DNA from: Catenulispora acidiphila DSM 44928
GTDB taxonomy: Bacteria > Actinomycetota > Actinomycetes > Streptomycetales > Catenulisporaceae
Direction of reading: 5' to 3'
DNA: 64,000 nucleotides
Assembly: GCF_000024025.1 (NCBI RefSeq)
Contig: NC_013131.1
Coordinates: forward strand, 4,898,001-4,962,000
Below the pieces are notes generated by a model that ran no database searches, had not been told where the DNA came from, and saw only the letters and a program-made list of their open reading frames with translations. Both the position numbers and the translations under genes were made by a program. Below are positions 27,377-35,746 of this stretch, in pieces (position 1 is the first letter of the stretch; each line of letters starts with the position of its first letter).

Positions 27377-30178
27377 ATGAGACCACATCGCCCCACCGTG
27401 CGCGGCCTGCTGCCGCGCCTGCTCCCGTTCGCGCTCGTGCTGGCGCCGGTGACCGCGTTGGCGGCGCCGCGTGATGTCGGCTTTGATCCCGTCACCGCTG
27501 CCGCGGCGGCGGTGGGGGCGAGTCAGGGGTTCACCAGTTTGGAGGCTGAGTCCGGGACGTTGGTCGGGGGTGCCTCGGGGGTGGCTTTGACCGCGCCGCC
27601 GACGACCGAATACTCCAGTGCCGCGTTGGAGGCTTCCGGGCATGCCTATGTGCACCTGGCCTCCACTGGGCAGGGGGTGCAGTGGACGAATACGACCGGT
27701 GCGCCGATCAGCTTCCTGAACGTCCGGGCGTCGATCCCGGACGCGCCGTCGGGCGGCGGCATCACCTCGACGCTCGACCTGTACGTGAACGGCGTCTTCC
27801 GGCAGGCGCTGAACGTCAACTCCAAGCAGACCTACATCTACGAGGGCACCAACTACAACAACAGCGACGACAAGAATCCCGCCGACGGTGATCCGCGGGT
27901 CTTCTGGGACGAGTCGCACGCCTTCCTCACCGGTGCCGCGATCGCTCCCGGCGCGACGTTCTCGCTGGTGAAGGACTCTGCGAACAGCGCCTCGTACTAC
28001 AACGTGGACGTCGTCGACGCCGAGAATCCGCCGGCGCCGATCGCGCAGCCGGCGAACTCGATCTCCATCACCAGCTGTGGCGCGGTGGCCGATAACGCCC
28101 CGACCAACGGCAGTGCGGACCCGGGGGCGCAGGACAGCACCGGCGCCATCCAGAACTGCATCAACCAGGCCCAGTCGCAGAACAAGACGCTGTGGATCCC
28201 GCAGGGCACGTTCTACCTCAAGGGCACGACCGGCTTGCAGGCGACCGGGATCACGATCGCCGGCGCGGGCATGTGGTACAGCACCGTCTACCGCGACGTG
28301 CCGCTGCCCAACAGCCAGCCGCTGGCGGCGGTGTTCTCCGTGACCTCGTGCACGGTGCAGAACTTCCACATCGACTCCGACGCCACCAGCCGGGGCACCG
28401 TGGGCGGCGACGGCGGTGCGATGGACACCACCGGGACGAACTGGGTCGCCGACGGTATGTGGAACCAGCACACCGAATCAGGGTTCTGGGCCTCCGGGAC
28501 CGGCGGCACGGTGAAGAACAGCCGGGTCACCAGTGAATGGGCCGACGGCATCAACCTGAACAACGTCTCGCTGACCGGCACGGTCGGGAACAACATCACC
28601 GCGACCAACAACTTCGTGCGCGGGACCGGCGACGACGCGATGGCGATCAACTCCGTCGCCTACAACGGCTCCACGACCTACACCCCGATGTCGAACGTGA
28701 CGCTGACCAACAACACCCTGATCGCGCCCTGGGGCGGCAAGGGCATCGGCATCTACGGCGGCAGCGGGCACCACGTCCAGAACAACTACATCAGCGACAC
28801 GGCCCGCTACATCGGCCTGGGCGCCGGGCGTTTCGGCGTCAACGGCAGCGACTTGCACGGCGCGACGGTCTCCGGCAACACGGTCGTGCGCTCCGGCGGC
28901 GACGCCTACAACCAGGGCCAGCCGGCGTTCCACATCGGCAACGGCGGCGACGGGCAGAACACCGGCGTCGTGGACAGCGTCAACGCCACCGGCAACACCA
29001 TCGTGAACTCCCTCTACGACGGAGTCGGCTTCTCGCAGTCCACGAACAGCACCTTCGCGAACAACACCATCACCTCGCCGTGGCGCAACGGCATCGTGAT
29101 CCAGCCGCCGTTCTACCCGGCGCCGACCGGCTCGGCGTCGATCACCGGCAACACGGTCTCCGGCCTCGGCGGCGGCCTGCAGCCCTACATCAACAACTCC
29201 GGCGGCTTCACCGCGACGCTCAGCGGCAACAGCTGGCAGGGCGGCGGAGGCACGCCGCCGCCGACCGAGGGCCCGTACGGCGGCACGCCGGCCGCGGTCC
29301 CCGGCACGCTCCAGGCCGAGAACTACGACACCGGCGGCGAAGGCGTCGGCTACCACGTCACCTCCACCAACGGCAGCGGCAACACCTACCGCGCCGACGG
29401 CGTGGACCTGGAAGCCACCTCCGACACCGGCGGCGGCTCCGACCTCGGCTGGACCTCCGGCGGCCAGTGGTTCCGGTACACGGTGAACGTCGCCAGCGCG
29501 GGTCCGTACGCGGTGAGTCTCCGTGTCGCCGCCCCGTCGGCTGTGACCGGCGCCCTGCACATCGCGAACGCCAGCGGCACCAACCTCTCCGGCGCGGTGA
29601 ACCTGCCGCAGACCGGCGGCTGGCAGACCTGGAGCACGGTGACGGCGATCGTCACGCTCCCGGCTGGGCAGCAGGTCCTGACGGTGAACGAGGACACCGG
29701 CGGATGGAACCTGAACTACCTCGCCCTGGCGACGGCTGGCGGCGGGAGCCCGCCGCCGAACCCGAACCTGGCGCTGAACCAGCCGACGAGTACCAGCGGC
29801 TCGGTCCAGAGCTACGGCTCGGGGAACGCCGTGGACGGCAACACCTCGACGTACTGGGAGAGCACGAACAACGCCTTCCCGCAGTGGGTCCAGGTCGATC
29901 TCGGGTCCGCGCACAGCGTGGGCCGCGTGGTCCTGAACCTGCCGCCGTCCTCGTCGTGGGGTGCGCGCACGCAGACCATCCAGATCCAGGGCAGCACCGA
30001 CGGCACGAACTACACCACGCTGGCGGCATCGAAGGGCTACACCTTCGATCCGGCGAGCGGGAACACCGCGACCGCCACCTTCACGTCCGCGACCGTGCGC
30101 TACGTGAAGCTGACGGTCACGGCGAACACCGGCTGGCCTGCCGGGCAGCTCTCGGAAGTGGGGGTTTTCGCGAGTTAG
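27377..30178 (+). CDS. Secreted modular GH87-like alpha-1,3-glucanase (mycodextranase type) with three carbohydrate-binding modules
   Basis: The ATG at 27377 has GGAGAGG upstream and opens a 933-residue protein with a signal peptide (to about residue 30). Modules in order are a CBM6/35-like domain (about 50-210), a right-handed parallel beta-helix (about 225-640), a CBM6-like domain (about 650-800), and an F5/8C discoidin/CBM32 domain (about 805-933). The helix carries SEWADGINLNN and RGTGDDAMAINS, Asp-rich segments like the catalytic sites of GH87 enzymes, which cut alpha-1,3-glucan of fungal walls or nigeran. A related polysaccharide lyase is possible. There are Gly/Pro linkers between modules. 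Confidence 0.78.
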   Translation: MRPHRPTVRGLLPRLLPFALVLAPVTALAAPRDVGFDPVTAAAAAVGASQGFTSLEAESGTLVGGASGVALTAPPTTEYSSAALEASGHAYVHLASTGQGVQWTNTTGAPISFLNVRASIPDAPSGGGITSTLDLYVNGVFRQALNVNSKQTYIYEGTNYNNSDDKNPADGDPRVFWDESHAFLTGAAIAPGATFSLVKDSANSASYYNVDVVDAENPPAPIAQPANSISITSCGAVADNAPTNGSADPGAQDSTGAIQNCINQAQSQNKTLWIPQGTFYLKGTTGLQATGITIAGAGMWYSTVYRDVPLPNSQPLAAVFSVTSCTVQNFHIDSDATSRGTVGGDGGAMDTTGTNWVADGMWNQHTESGFWASGTGGTVKNSRVTSEWADGINLNNVSLTGTVGNNITATNNFVRGTGDDAMAINSVAYNGSTTYTPMSNVTLTNNTLIAPWGGKGIGIYGGSGHHVQNNYISDTARYIGLGAGRFGVNGSDLHGATVSGNTVVRSGGDAYNQGQPAFHIGNGGDGQNTGVVDSVNATGNTIVNSLYDGVGFSQSTNSTFANNTITSPWRNGIVIQPPFYPAPTGSASITGNTVSGLGGGLQPYINNSGGFTATLSGNSWQGGGGTPPPTEGPYGGTPAAVPGTLQAENYDTGGEGVGYHVTSTNGSGNTYRADGVDLEATSDTGGGSDLGWTSGGQWFRYTVNVASAGPYAVSLRVAAPSAVTGALHIANASGTNLSGAVNLPQTGGWQTWSTVTAIVTLPAGQQVLTVNEDTGGWNLNYLALATAGGGSPPPNPNLALNQPTSTSGSVQSYGSGNAVDGNTSTYWESTNNAFPQWVQVDLGSAHSVGRVVLNLPPSSSWGARTQTIQIQGSTDGTNYTTLAASKGYTFDPASGNTATATFTSATVRYVKLTVTANTGWPAGQLSEVGVFAS

Positions 30179-30187
30179 GGTGAAGGG

Positions 30188-30871
30188 GTGACCGTACAGC
30201 TGTGTACCGACCCCGATGAAGCGGTCGCCGGAATCGCCGACGGTTCCACCATCCTCGTCGGCGGTTTCGGCATGGCCGGGATGCCGGTCACGCTGATCGA
30301 CGCGCTCATCCGGCAGGGCGCCGCGGACCTCACCATCGTCTCGAACAACGCAGGCAACGGCGATACCGGGCTCGCGGCGCTCCTGGCGAAGCGCCGGGTG
30401 CGCAAGGTGATCTGCTCCTTTCCCCGCCAATCCGACTCCTACGTCTTCGACGGGCTGTACCGCAGTGGCTCCATCGAGCTCGAAGTGGTGCCGCAGGGAA
30501 CGCTGGCCGAGCGCATGCGGGCCGCCGGCGCCGGAATCGGCGCGTTCTACTGCCCGACGGGAGTCGGGACGCTGCTGGCCGAAGGTAAGGAGACGCGCGT
30601 CATCGACGGCCGTACCCACGTCCTGGAATACCCGATCCGGGGCGACGTGGCGTTGATCGGCGCCCACCGCGCGGACCGGATGGGAAACCTGGTCTACCGC
30701 AAGACCGCGCGCAACTTCGGGCCGGTGATGGCGACAGCTGCGACACTGGTCGTCGTGCAGGTTCGGGAGGTCGTCAACACCGGGGCGATCGATCCCGAGA
30801 CCGTGGTGACGCCGGGCATCTACGTCGATCGCGTGCTGGTCCCGCCGCTGCCCGGCGAGGCGAGCGCGTGA
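30188..30871 (+). CDS. 3-oxoacid/3-oxoadipate CoA-transferase, subunit A
   Basis: A 227-residue family I CoA-transferase alpha subunit: GSTILVGGFGMAGMPVTLIDALI, the NNAGNGDTGLAALL segment and GAFYCPTGVGTLLAEGKE are typical. It pairs with the next gene, which overlaps by 4 bp, to move CoA from succinyl-CoA onto a 3-oxoacid. With the dioxygenase third in the operon, 3-oxoadipate (PcaI-like) is the best guess over acetoacetate (ScoA-like). It starts at GTG 9 bp after the glucanase stop but is functionally unrelated to it. Confidence 0.88.
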   Translation: MTVQLCTDPDEAVAGIADGSTILVGGFGMAGMPVTLIDALIRQGAADLTIVSNNAGNGDTGLAALLAKRRVRKVICSFPRQSDSYVFDGLYRSGSIELEVVPQGTLAERMRAAGAGIGAFYCPTGVGTLLAEGKETRVIDGRTHVLEYPIRGDVALIGAHRADRMGNLVYRKTARNFGPVMATAATLVVVQVREVVNTGAIDPETVVTPGIYVDRVLVPPLPGEASA

Positions 30872-31500
30872 GCGGTCCGCTGGACAAGCAGGAGATGGCC
30901 GCCCTGGTGGCCCGCGACATCCCGCACGGAGCCTTCGTCAACCTCGGCATCGGTCTGCCGACCCTGGTCGCCGACCACCTGCCCGCCGACTCCGGCGTGG
31001 TCCTGCACACCGAGAACGGCATGCTCAACATGGGCCCGGCGGCGCACGGCGAGGACATCGACCCCGACCTCACCAACGCCGGCAAGGCGCCGGTGACCGA
31101 GCTGCCCGGCGCGTCCTACTTCCACCACGCCGATTCCTTCGCGATGATGCGCGGCGGCCACCTGGACATCTGCGTGCTGGGCGGCTTCCAGGTCTCGGCG
31201 TCCGGCGATCTGGCCAACTGGCACACCGGGGAGCCCGACGCGATCCCGGCCGTCGGCGGGGCGATGGACTTGGCTATAGGTGCGCGCACGGTGTTCGTGA
31301 TGATGTCTCTGTTCACCAAGAGCGGCGAGCCCAAGCTGGTTCCGCGGTGCACGTATCCGTTGACCGGATTGGGATGCGTCGACCGTGTCTACACAGACCG
31401 CGCGGTTTTCGACGTCACTCCGCGGGGTGTCGTCGTGCGCGAAGTCTTCGGCACTACTGTCGAGGAACTCGCTGATCTCCTGGAGGTGCCGATCCGATGA
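30868..31500 (+). CDS. 3-oxoacid/3-oxoadipate CoA-transferase, subunit B
   Basis: The 210-residue beta subunit contains the catalytic glutamate in the HTENGMLNMG motif (E51 region), which forms the CoA thioester, plus NLGIGLPTLVADHLP and GGFQVSASGDLANW. It overlaps the subunit A stop as GTGA and its own stop overlaps the dioxygenase ATG, so all three are translationally coupled. Role: conversion of 3-oxoadipate to its CoA ester, by context. Confidence 0.9.
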   Translation: MSGPLDKQEMAALVARDIPHGAFVNLGIGLPTLVADHLPADSGVVLHTENGMLNMGPAAHGEDIDPDLTNAGKAPVTELPGASYFHHADSFAMMRGGHLDICVLGGFQVSASGDLANWHTGEPDAIPAVGGAMDLAIGARTVFVMMSLFTKSGEPKLVPRCTYPLTGLGCVDRVYTDRAVFDVTPRGVVVREVFGTTVEELADLLEVPIR

Positions 31501-32360
31501 CCGACCGGGAACAGGCCGTGACCCAGGAGGTGCTGGCCAGCTTCGCCGGGACCGCCGATCCGCGGCTGCGCGAGATCCTGGACGCCCTGGTGCGGCACCT
31601 GCACGGCTTCGCCCGCGACGTGCGGCTCACCCAACCGGAGTGGGAGGCGGCGATCGGCTTCCTCACCCGCGCCGGGCACATCACCGACGACCGGCGGCAG
31701 GAGTTCATCCTGCTGTCCGACGTGCTCGGGCTGTCGATGCTGACCGTCGCGATCAACGAGCCGGAGACGCCGGGCGCGACCGAGGCGACGGTGTTCGGGC
31801 CGTTCTTCGTCGACGGCGCGCCGGAGGTGGAGCTCGGCGGGGATCTGGCACGGGGCGCCGCCGGGACGCCGTGCTACGTGTCAGGGCGCGTACTGTCGGC
31901 CGACGGCAGCGCGCTGGACGGCGCGCGCCTGGACGTCTGGGGCGCCGACGAGGACGGCTTCTACGACGTGCAGTACTCCGGCGACCGCTCCGCAGGACGC
32001 GGCTGGCTGCGCACCGCGCCCGACGGCGGCTTCCGCTTCTGGACCGTCCTGCCCACGCCGTACCCGATCCCGCACGACGGTCCCGTCGGCGATCTGCTCA
32101 CCGCCGCCGGACGCGGACCGATGCGTCCGGCACACCTGCACTTCAAGGTCACCGCGCCGGGGCACCGGACGTTGATCACGCACATCTTCGTCGCGGGCGA
32201 CCCGTATCTGGACCGGGATGCGGTGTTCGGGGTGAAGGACAGCCTCGTGGTGGATGCCGAGCATCACCAGGACGGCGAGGCGCCGGACGGGACGCGGCGT
32301 GAGGGTGAGTGGACGAGCATGGCGTACGACCTGGTGCTGGTTCCCGACGAGGCCGCCTGA
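31497..32360 (+). CDS. Intradiol ring-cleavage dioxygenase, hydroxyquinol 1,2-dioxygenase type
   Basis: The 287-residue protein has an N-terminal dimerisation domain (RLREILDALVRHLHGFARDVRLTQ) and a catalytic domain with the four non-haem Fe(III) ligands: Y156 in EDGFYDVQY, Y189 in LPTPYPIP, and H213 and H215 in RPAHLHF. DEDGFYDVQ and the length resemble hydroxyquinol (1,2,4-trihydroxybenzene) dioxygenases more than catechol ones. The product would be maleylacetate, normally reduced to 3-oxoadipate and passed to the CoA-transferase. The reductase gene is missing from this operon. Confidence 0.87.
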   Translation: MTDREQAVTQEVLASFAGTADPRLREILDALVRHLHGFARDVRLTQPEWEAAIGFLTRAGHITDDRRQEFILLSDVLGLSMLTVAINEPETPGATEATVFGPFFVDGAPEVELGGDLARGAAGTPCYVSGRVLSADGSALDGARLDVWGADEDGFYDVQYSGDRSAGRGWLRTAPDGGFRFWTVLPTPYPIPHDGPVGDLLTAAGRGPMRPAHLHFKVTAPGHRTLITHIFVAGDPYLDRDAVFGVKDSLVVDAEHHQDGEAPDGTRREGEWTSMAYDLVLVPDEAA

Positions 32361-32388
32361 TCCTTTGCCTTCTCGCCTCCGCCGAGGC

Positions 32389-33054
32389 TCAGGTCTCGTC
32401 CTCGGGGAACGTCCGGGCCACGAAGGAGCTGATGTGGCTGCGCATCAGATCCCTGACCTCCTCGGTGTCGCCGTTTTCGGCGGCGGCCAGGATCGCCCGG
32501 TGCTCGGCCGCCTCGCGCTCCCAGGAAGGCCGCTGCGCCCACGCCGCCGCCGAGACCAGGGCCGTCTGGTCGCGCAGGTCGTCCAGGGTGCGCACGAGCA
32601 GCGGGTTGCCGCAGGCGAGGTACATGTGGCGGTGGAAGGCGCGGTTGGCCAGCGAGCGGCCGGCTGCGTCGGTGGACTCGTCGGCGGCTTCCAGGGCGGC
32701 GCGCGCCGGAGCCCAGTCGCGGTGGACGCCGACGCTGCGGCCCGCGGCGGTCGGCTCCAGCAGGAGGCGCATGTCGTATATGGAGCGGGCGTGGGCGCGG
32801 TCGATCTCGCGGACGGTGGCGCCCTTGTAAGGGCTCATGGTGACCAGCCCGGTGCCCGCCAGCGTCTTGAGGGCTTCGCGGACGGGGGTCTTGGACACGC
32901 CGAGTTCGCCGGCCAGGTCGGTCTCGACCAGTGCCTGGCCCGGCTTGAGTTCGCCGGTCAGGATCGCGTGCTTGATCGCTTCCAGGACGGCCTCGGTGCG
33001 GGAGGGCAGGGCGCCGGGGCTGGATCCGGTGGGGGAGAAGAGAGCTTCCGGCAT
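32389..33054 (-). CDS. GntR/FadR-family transcriptional regulator
   Basis: The 221-residue protein has the GntR winged helix (AILTGELKPGQALVETDLAGELGVSKTPVREALKTLAGTGLV, residues about 30-72) followed by an all-helical FCD ligand domain with metal/acid-binding residues (DMRLLLEPTAAG, NRAFHRHMYLACGN, EHRAILAA). Such regulators respond to carboxylic acids. It lies convergent to the aromatic operon and divergent from the MaoC gene; palindromes in the divergent spacer are likely targets. Control of the aromatic operon is inferred from position. Confidence 0.9.
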   Translation of the reverse strand: MPEALFSPTGSSPGALPSRTEAVLEAIKHAILTGELKPGQALVETDLAGELGVSKTPVREALKTLAGTGLVTMSPYKGATVREIDRAHARSIYDMRLLLEPTAAGRSVGVHRDWAPARAALEAADESTDAAGRSLANRAFHRHMYLACGNPLLVRTLDDLRDQTALVSAAAWAQRPSWEREAAEHRAILAAAENGDTEEVRDLMRSHISSFVARTFPEDET

Positions 33055-33086
33055 GGTGGCTCCTGGGGCGCGCCGCTGAGAATCAG

Positions 33087-33200
33087 ATATCGGATATGAG
33101 ATACGAGGCGAGGGTAAGGGCGGCGTGGTCCCGCGTCAAGGGCGCCGGTGGCTTTGCCCGCTCTGGCAGGGTTCGAACTATGCTCGGCATTCATATATGA
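33087..33200. promoter_or_regulatory. Candidate GntR operators between gntR and the MaoC gene
   Basis: Two AT-rich palindromes stand out in GC-rich surroundings: ATATCGGATAT (33087-33097), close to the gntR start, and TCATATATGA (33191-33200), about 30 bp before the MaoC gene. Both share the ATAT core expected of dimeric winged-helix sites. Binding is inferred. Confidence 0.5.
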
Positions 33201-33228
33201 GAACTGATGGTTGGAGAGGCGGCGACGT

Positions 33229-33771
33229 ATGAGCACCCCGAGTGGCCCGAGCAGCTCCCCGAGCGCGGACGCGTTCCCCGTACCCGCTGACGAACGCTCC
33301 TTCGAGGACTATCGGCCGGGCGCGGTGTACGAGTTCGGCAGCGTGACGGTGAGCGAGGAGGAGATCATCGTCTTCGCGTCCCGATATGATCCGCAATCCT
33401 TTCACGTCGACCCGGTCGCCGCGGTTCAGGGACCCTTCGGCGGTCTGGTCGCCAGCGGCTGGCACACCTGCGCGCTGATGATGCGGCAGTTCGCCGAGCA
33501 CTACCTGCCGACGGCCGCGAGCCTGGGCAGCCCCGGCGTGGACGAGGTGCGCTGGCTCAAGCCGGTGCGCCCCGGCGACCGCCTGCACCTGCGGCTCGAG
33601 GTGCTCGACACCCGCCTGTCGCGCTCGGACCCGCGGCGCGGGATCGTGCGCACCTTCGCCGAATTGGTCGACGAGCTCGGCGAGCCGGTGCTGAGCATGA
33701 CGGTGGTGAGCCTGATGCGCTCGCGCGAGGGCGCCGGGGAGCAGCCCGCGTCGCCGCCCGCGTCCGGGTGA
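33229..33771 (+). CDS. MaoC-like hotdog-fold dehydratase
   Basis: The 180-residue protein, with GGAGAGG upstream of the ATG at 33229, shows the MaoC pattern: VTVSEEEIIVFASRYDPQSFHVDP (catalytic Asp and His), then FGGLVASGWHTCALMM and VRWLKPVRPGDRLHLRLEV. It is a single hotdog domain of the enoyl-CoA hydratase class. Probable role: hydration of an acyl-CoA in the cytoplasm. It is divergent from the GntR regulator, which may control it. The first 18 residues are Ser/Pro-rich low-complexity sequence. Confidence 0.88.
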   Translation: MSTPSGPSSSPSADAFPVPADERSFEDYRPGAVYEFGSVTVSEEEIIVFASRYDPQSFHVDPVAAVQGPFGGLVASGWHTCALMMRQFAEHYLPTAASLGSPGVDEVRWLKPVRPGDRLHLRLEVLDTRLSRSDPRRGIVRTFAELVDELGEPVLSMTVVSLMRSREGAGEQPASPPASG

Positions 33772-33803
33772 GGCCGAGGACAGGACCTCGTAGAGTGGCT
33801 GCC

Positions 33804-34169
33804 ATGAAGTACCTGCTGCTGATCTACGGCAACGAGGAGAAGTGGGCTTCGATCGCGACCGAGTCCCTGGACAAGGAGATCGCGAAGCAGGACGCCTGGA
33901 ACACCCGCCATCTGGCCTCCGGCGAGCTGCTGGCGGCCTATGGCCTCGGTGGCGAGAGTGAGGCGCAGCTGGTGCGGCGCAAGGACGGCGCGCCCTTCGC
34001 CACCGACGGTCCGTACCTGGAGTCCAAGGAGTTCGTCTGCAGCCTCTACGTCATCGACGTGGAGTCGCCCGAGCGGGCCCGCGAGATCGCCGCCGAGATG
34101 CCGTGGGCGAACGTGCAGCCGATCGAGATGTGGCCGATCCTGCACGACGTGTTCGACGACAGGCACTGA
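33804..34169 (+). CDS. DGPF/YCII-domain protein, ECF42-associated
   Basis: The 121-residue protein has the YCII fold start MKYLLLIYGNEEKW and the DGPF-type box ATDGPYLESKEFVCSLYVIDV around residues 75-95. Proteins of this group are almost always encoded next to ECF42 sigma factors, and such a sigma gene lies 1.6 kb downstream. The function is unknown; YCII domains have a conserved His/Asp pair and are thought to be enzymatic. A TAGAGT hexamer close to the ATG suggests a nearly leaderless transcript. Confidence 0.88.
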   Translation: MKYLLLIYGNEEKWASIATESLDKEIAKQDAWNTRHLASGELLAAYGLGGESEAQLVRRKDGAPFATDGPYLESKEFVCSLYVIDVESPERAREIAAEMPWANVQPIEMWPILHDVFDDRH

Positions 34170-34260
34170 GAGCTTTCCACGGCGGAGCGTGACGGCTGCC
34201 GGCCCGGCTTACCCCCTCGATGAGAAGCCGGATCGGCGGCCGCTGCCCTGCCTGTCGCTT

Positions 34261-35613
34261 TTACTTCGGCGGGATATTCGCGTTGCCCCGGAACAGGTTC
34301 TCGGGGTCGTACTGCTGCTTGATCCGGACCAGGCGCTCCCACGTCGCCGGCGGGTAGGCCTCGTGGATGCGGTCCATCTCGTCGTCGTAGAGGAAGTTGA
34401 CGTACGAGCCGCCGCCGCTCCAGCCGCGCATCATGGTCCCGAACTCCACCGCCCAGGCCTTGTGCGTCTCCTCCTCGGCCGCGTCCAGGTAGACCACCGC
34501 GGCGGTGGCCAGGAACGCGCGGTCGCGGTGGGCGAAAGCGGTGGCGTCGGCGGGCACGCGGGCCATCGCGCCGCCGAGCGCGCGCAGCTGGCAGGCCGGC
34601 ATCGCCGAGGTCGGCATCCGCAGCCGGGCCAGGATCTGCTCGGCCTTGTCCGCGTCGAACTCGTCGAGGAAGGTCGTGCGGCTCAGCGCCATGGGGTGGT
34701 AGTCGGGATCCTCCATCATGTACACGGCCGAGTACGGCATCGGGGCGACCATGTCCATCAGCGGCTCGGCCAGCGCGCGGAACGGGGCGACGGCCTTCTC
34801 CCCGTCCTCCGGGCCGCCGACGTAGACCAGCATCGCCATCGCGACCATCTGTCCCCACAGCTCCTCGGGGACCATCGGCATCGGCGGCGCCGGCATCACG
34901 TTCAGGATGCTCGACAGCTCCTCGGGCGCTTCCAGCGACAGGCGCATGTAGTCGGCGAGGAGTTCGGCGGTCGCCGGCAGGACCAGCAGCCCGCCGTAGA
35001 CCGCGCTTAGCTTGTGCAGCCGCAGCTTGAGCCGGGTCACCACGCCGAAGTTTCCGCCGCCGCCGCGGATGCCCCAGAACAGGTCGGGGTGGTGCTCGGC
35101 GTCGACGAGCAGATGCCGGCCGTCGGCGGTGACGATCTCGGCGGCCAGCAGATCGTCGACGGTCAGCCCGAAGGCGCGGATCAGGTAGCCCAGACCGCCG
35201 CCGGTGACCAGGCCGCCGAGGCCGACCGAGCCGGTGTCGCCGAAGCCGGTCATCAGTCCGTGCGCCTCGGCGGCCGCGGTGTACTCCGCGGCGGTGGCGC
35301 CGGGCCCGGCCCACGCCGTGCGGTTCGCCACGTCGATGTCGACGGCGCGCAGGTCGTGCAGGTCCAGCACGATGCCGTCGTCGACGAGGCAGTGCAGGCT
35401 GTGGCCGCCGCTGCGGACGGCCAGCGGCAGGCCGGTGGTGCGCGCCGCGGCGAGCACGATGGCCACGTCGGCGGCGTCGGCGACCCGGACGATGACCGCC
35501 GGGCTGCGGTCCCAGCCTCCGAGGAAGGGGCGCCGGATCTCGTCGAAGTCCGGGTCCGACGGCCACACGACCCGGCCCTTGACCTGCGACAGTGAAATGG
35601 ACAGTTCTCGCAT
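34261..35613 (-). CDS. FAD-linked oxidase, berberine-bridge-enzyme family
   Basis: A 450-residue PCMH-type flavoprotein: PLAVRSGGHSL (H71 is the candidate 8-alpha-histidyl FAD attachment), VGLGGLVTGGGLGYLIRAFG, GGGGNFGVVT, and the C-terminal BBE segment YDPENLFRGNANIPP. The second cysteine used for bicovalent FAD in many BBE enzymes is not seen. Family members oxidise sugars, alcohols or secondary metabolites with O2. No export signal is visible. It sits in the opposite orientation between the DGPF gene and the ECF42 sigma gene. Confidence 0.88.
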   Translation of the reverse strand: MRELSISLSQVKGRVVWPSDPDFDEIRRPFLGGWDRSPAVIVRVADAADVAIVLAAARTTGLPLAVRSGGHSLHCLVDDGIVLDLHDLRAVDIDVANRTAWAGPGATAAEYTAAAEAHGLMTGFGDTGSVGLGGLVTGGGLGYLIRAFGLTVDDLLAAEIVTADGRHLLVDAEHHPDLFWGIRGGGGNFGVVTRLKLRLHKLSAVYGGLLVLPATAELLADYMRLSLEAPEELSSILNVMPAPPMPMVPEELWGQMVAMAMLVYVGGPEDGEKAVAPFRALAEPLMDMVAPMPYSAVYMMEDPDYHPMALSRTTFLDEFDADKAEQILARLRMPTSAMPACQLRALGGAMARVPADATAFAHRDRAFLATAAVVYLDAAEEETHKAWAVEFGTMMRGWSGGGSYVNFLYDDEMDRIHEAYPPATWERLVRIKQQYDPENLFRGNANIPPK

Positions 35614-35746
35614 CGGCTCATCCTTCGTTCGGCGTGCCCGCCTGATGGGTCCGGCGGCGTCCTGGGCACTTCAGACCCCGCTTGACCTTTGGTCGGAGCC
35701 GGCGCGGAGAAAGCGACACGAGGGCACGGGCATCTAGAATGAGCTG

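Noticed and set aside
33160-33180. tRNA T-loop-like GGTTCGAAC
   Set aside because: The flanking bases cannot form a T stem, and no acceptor or anticodon arm is present.
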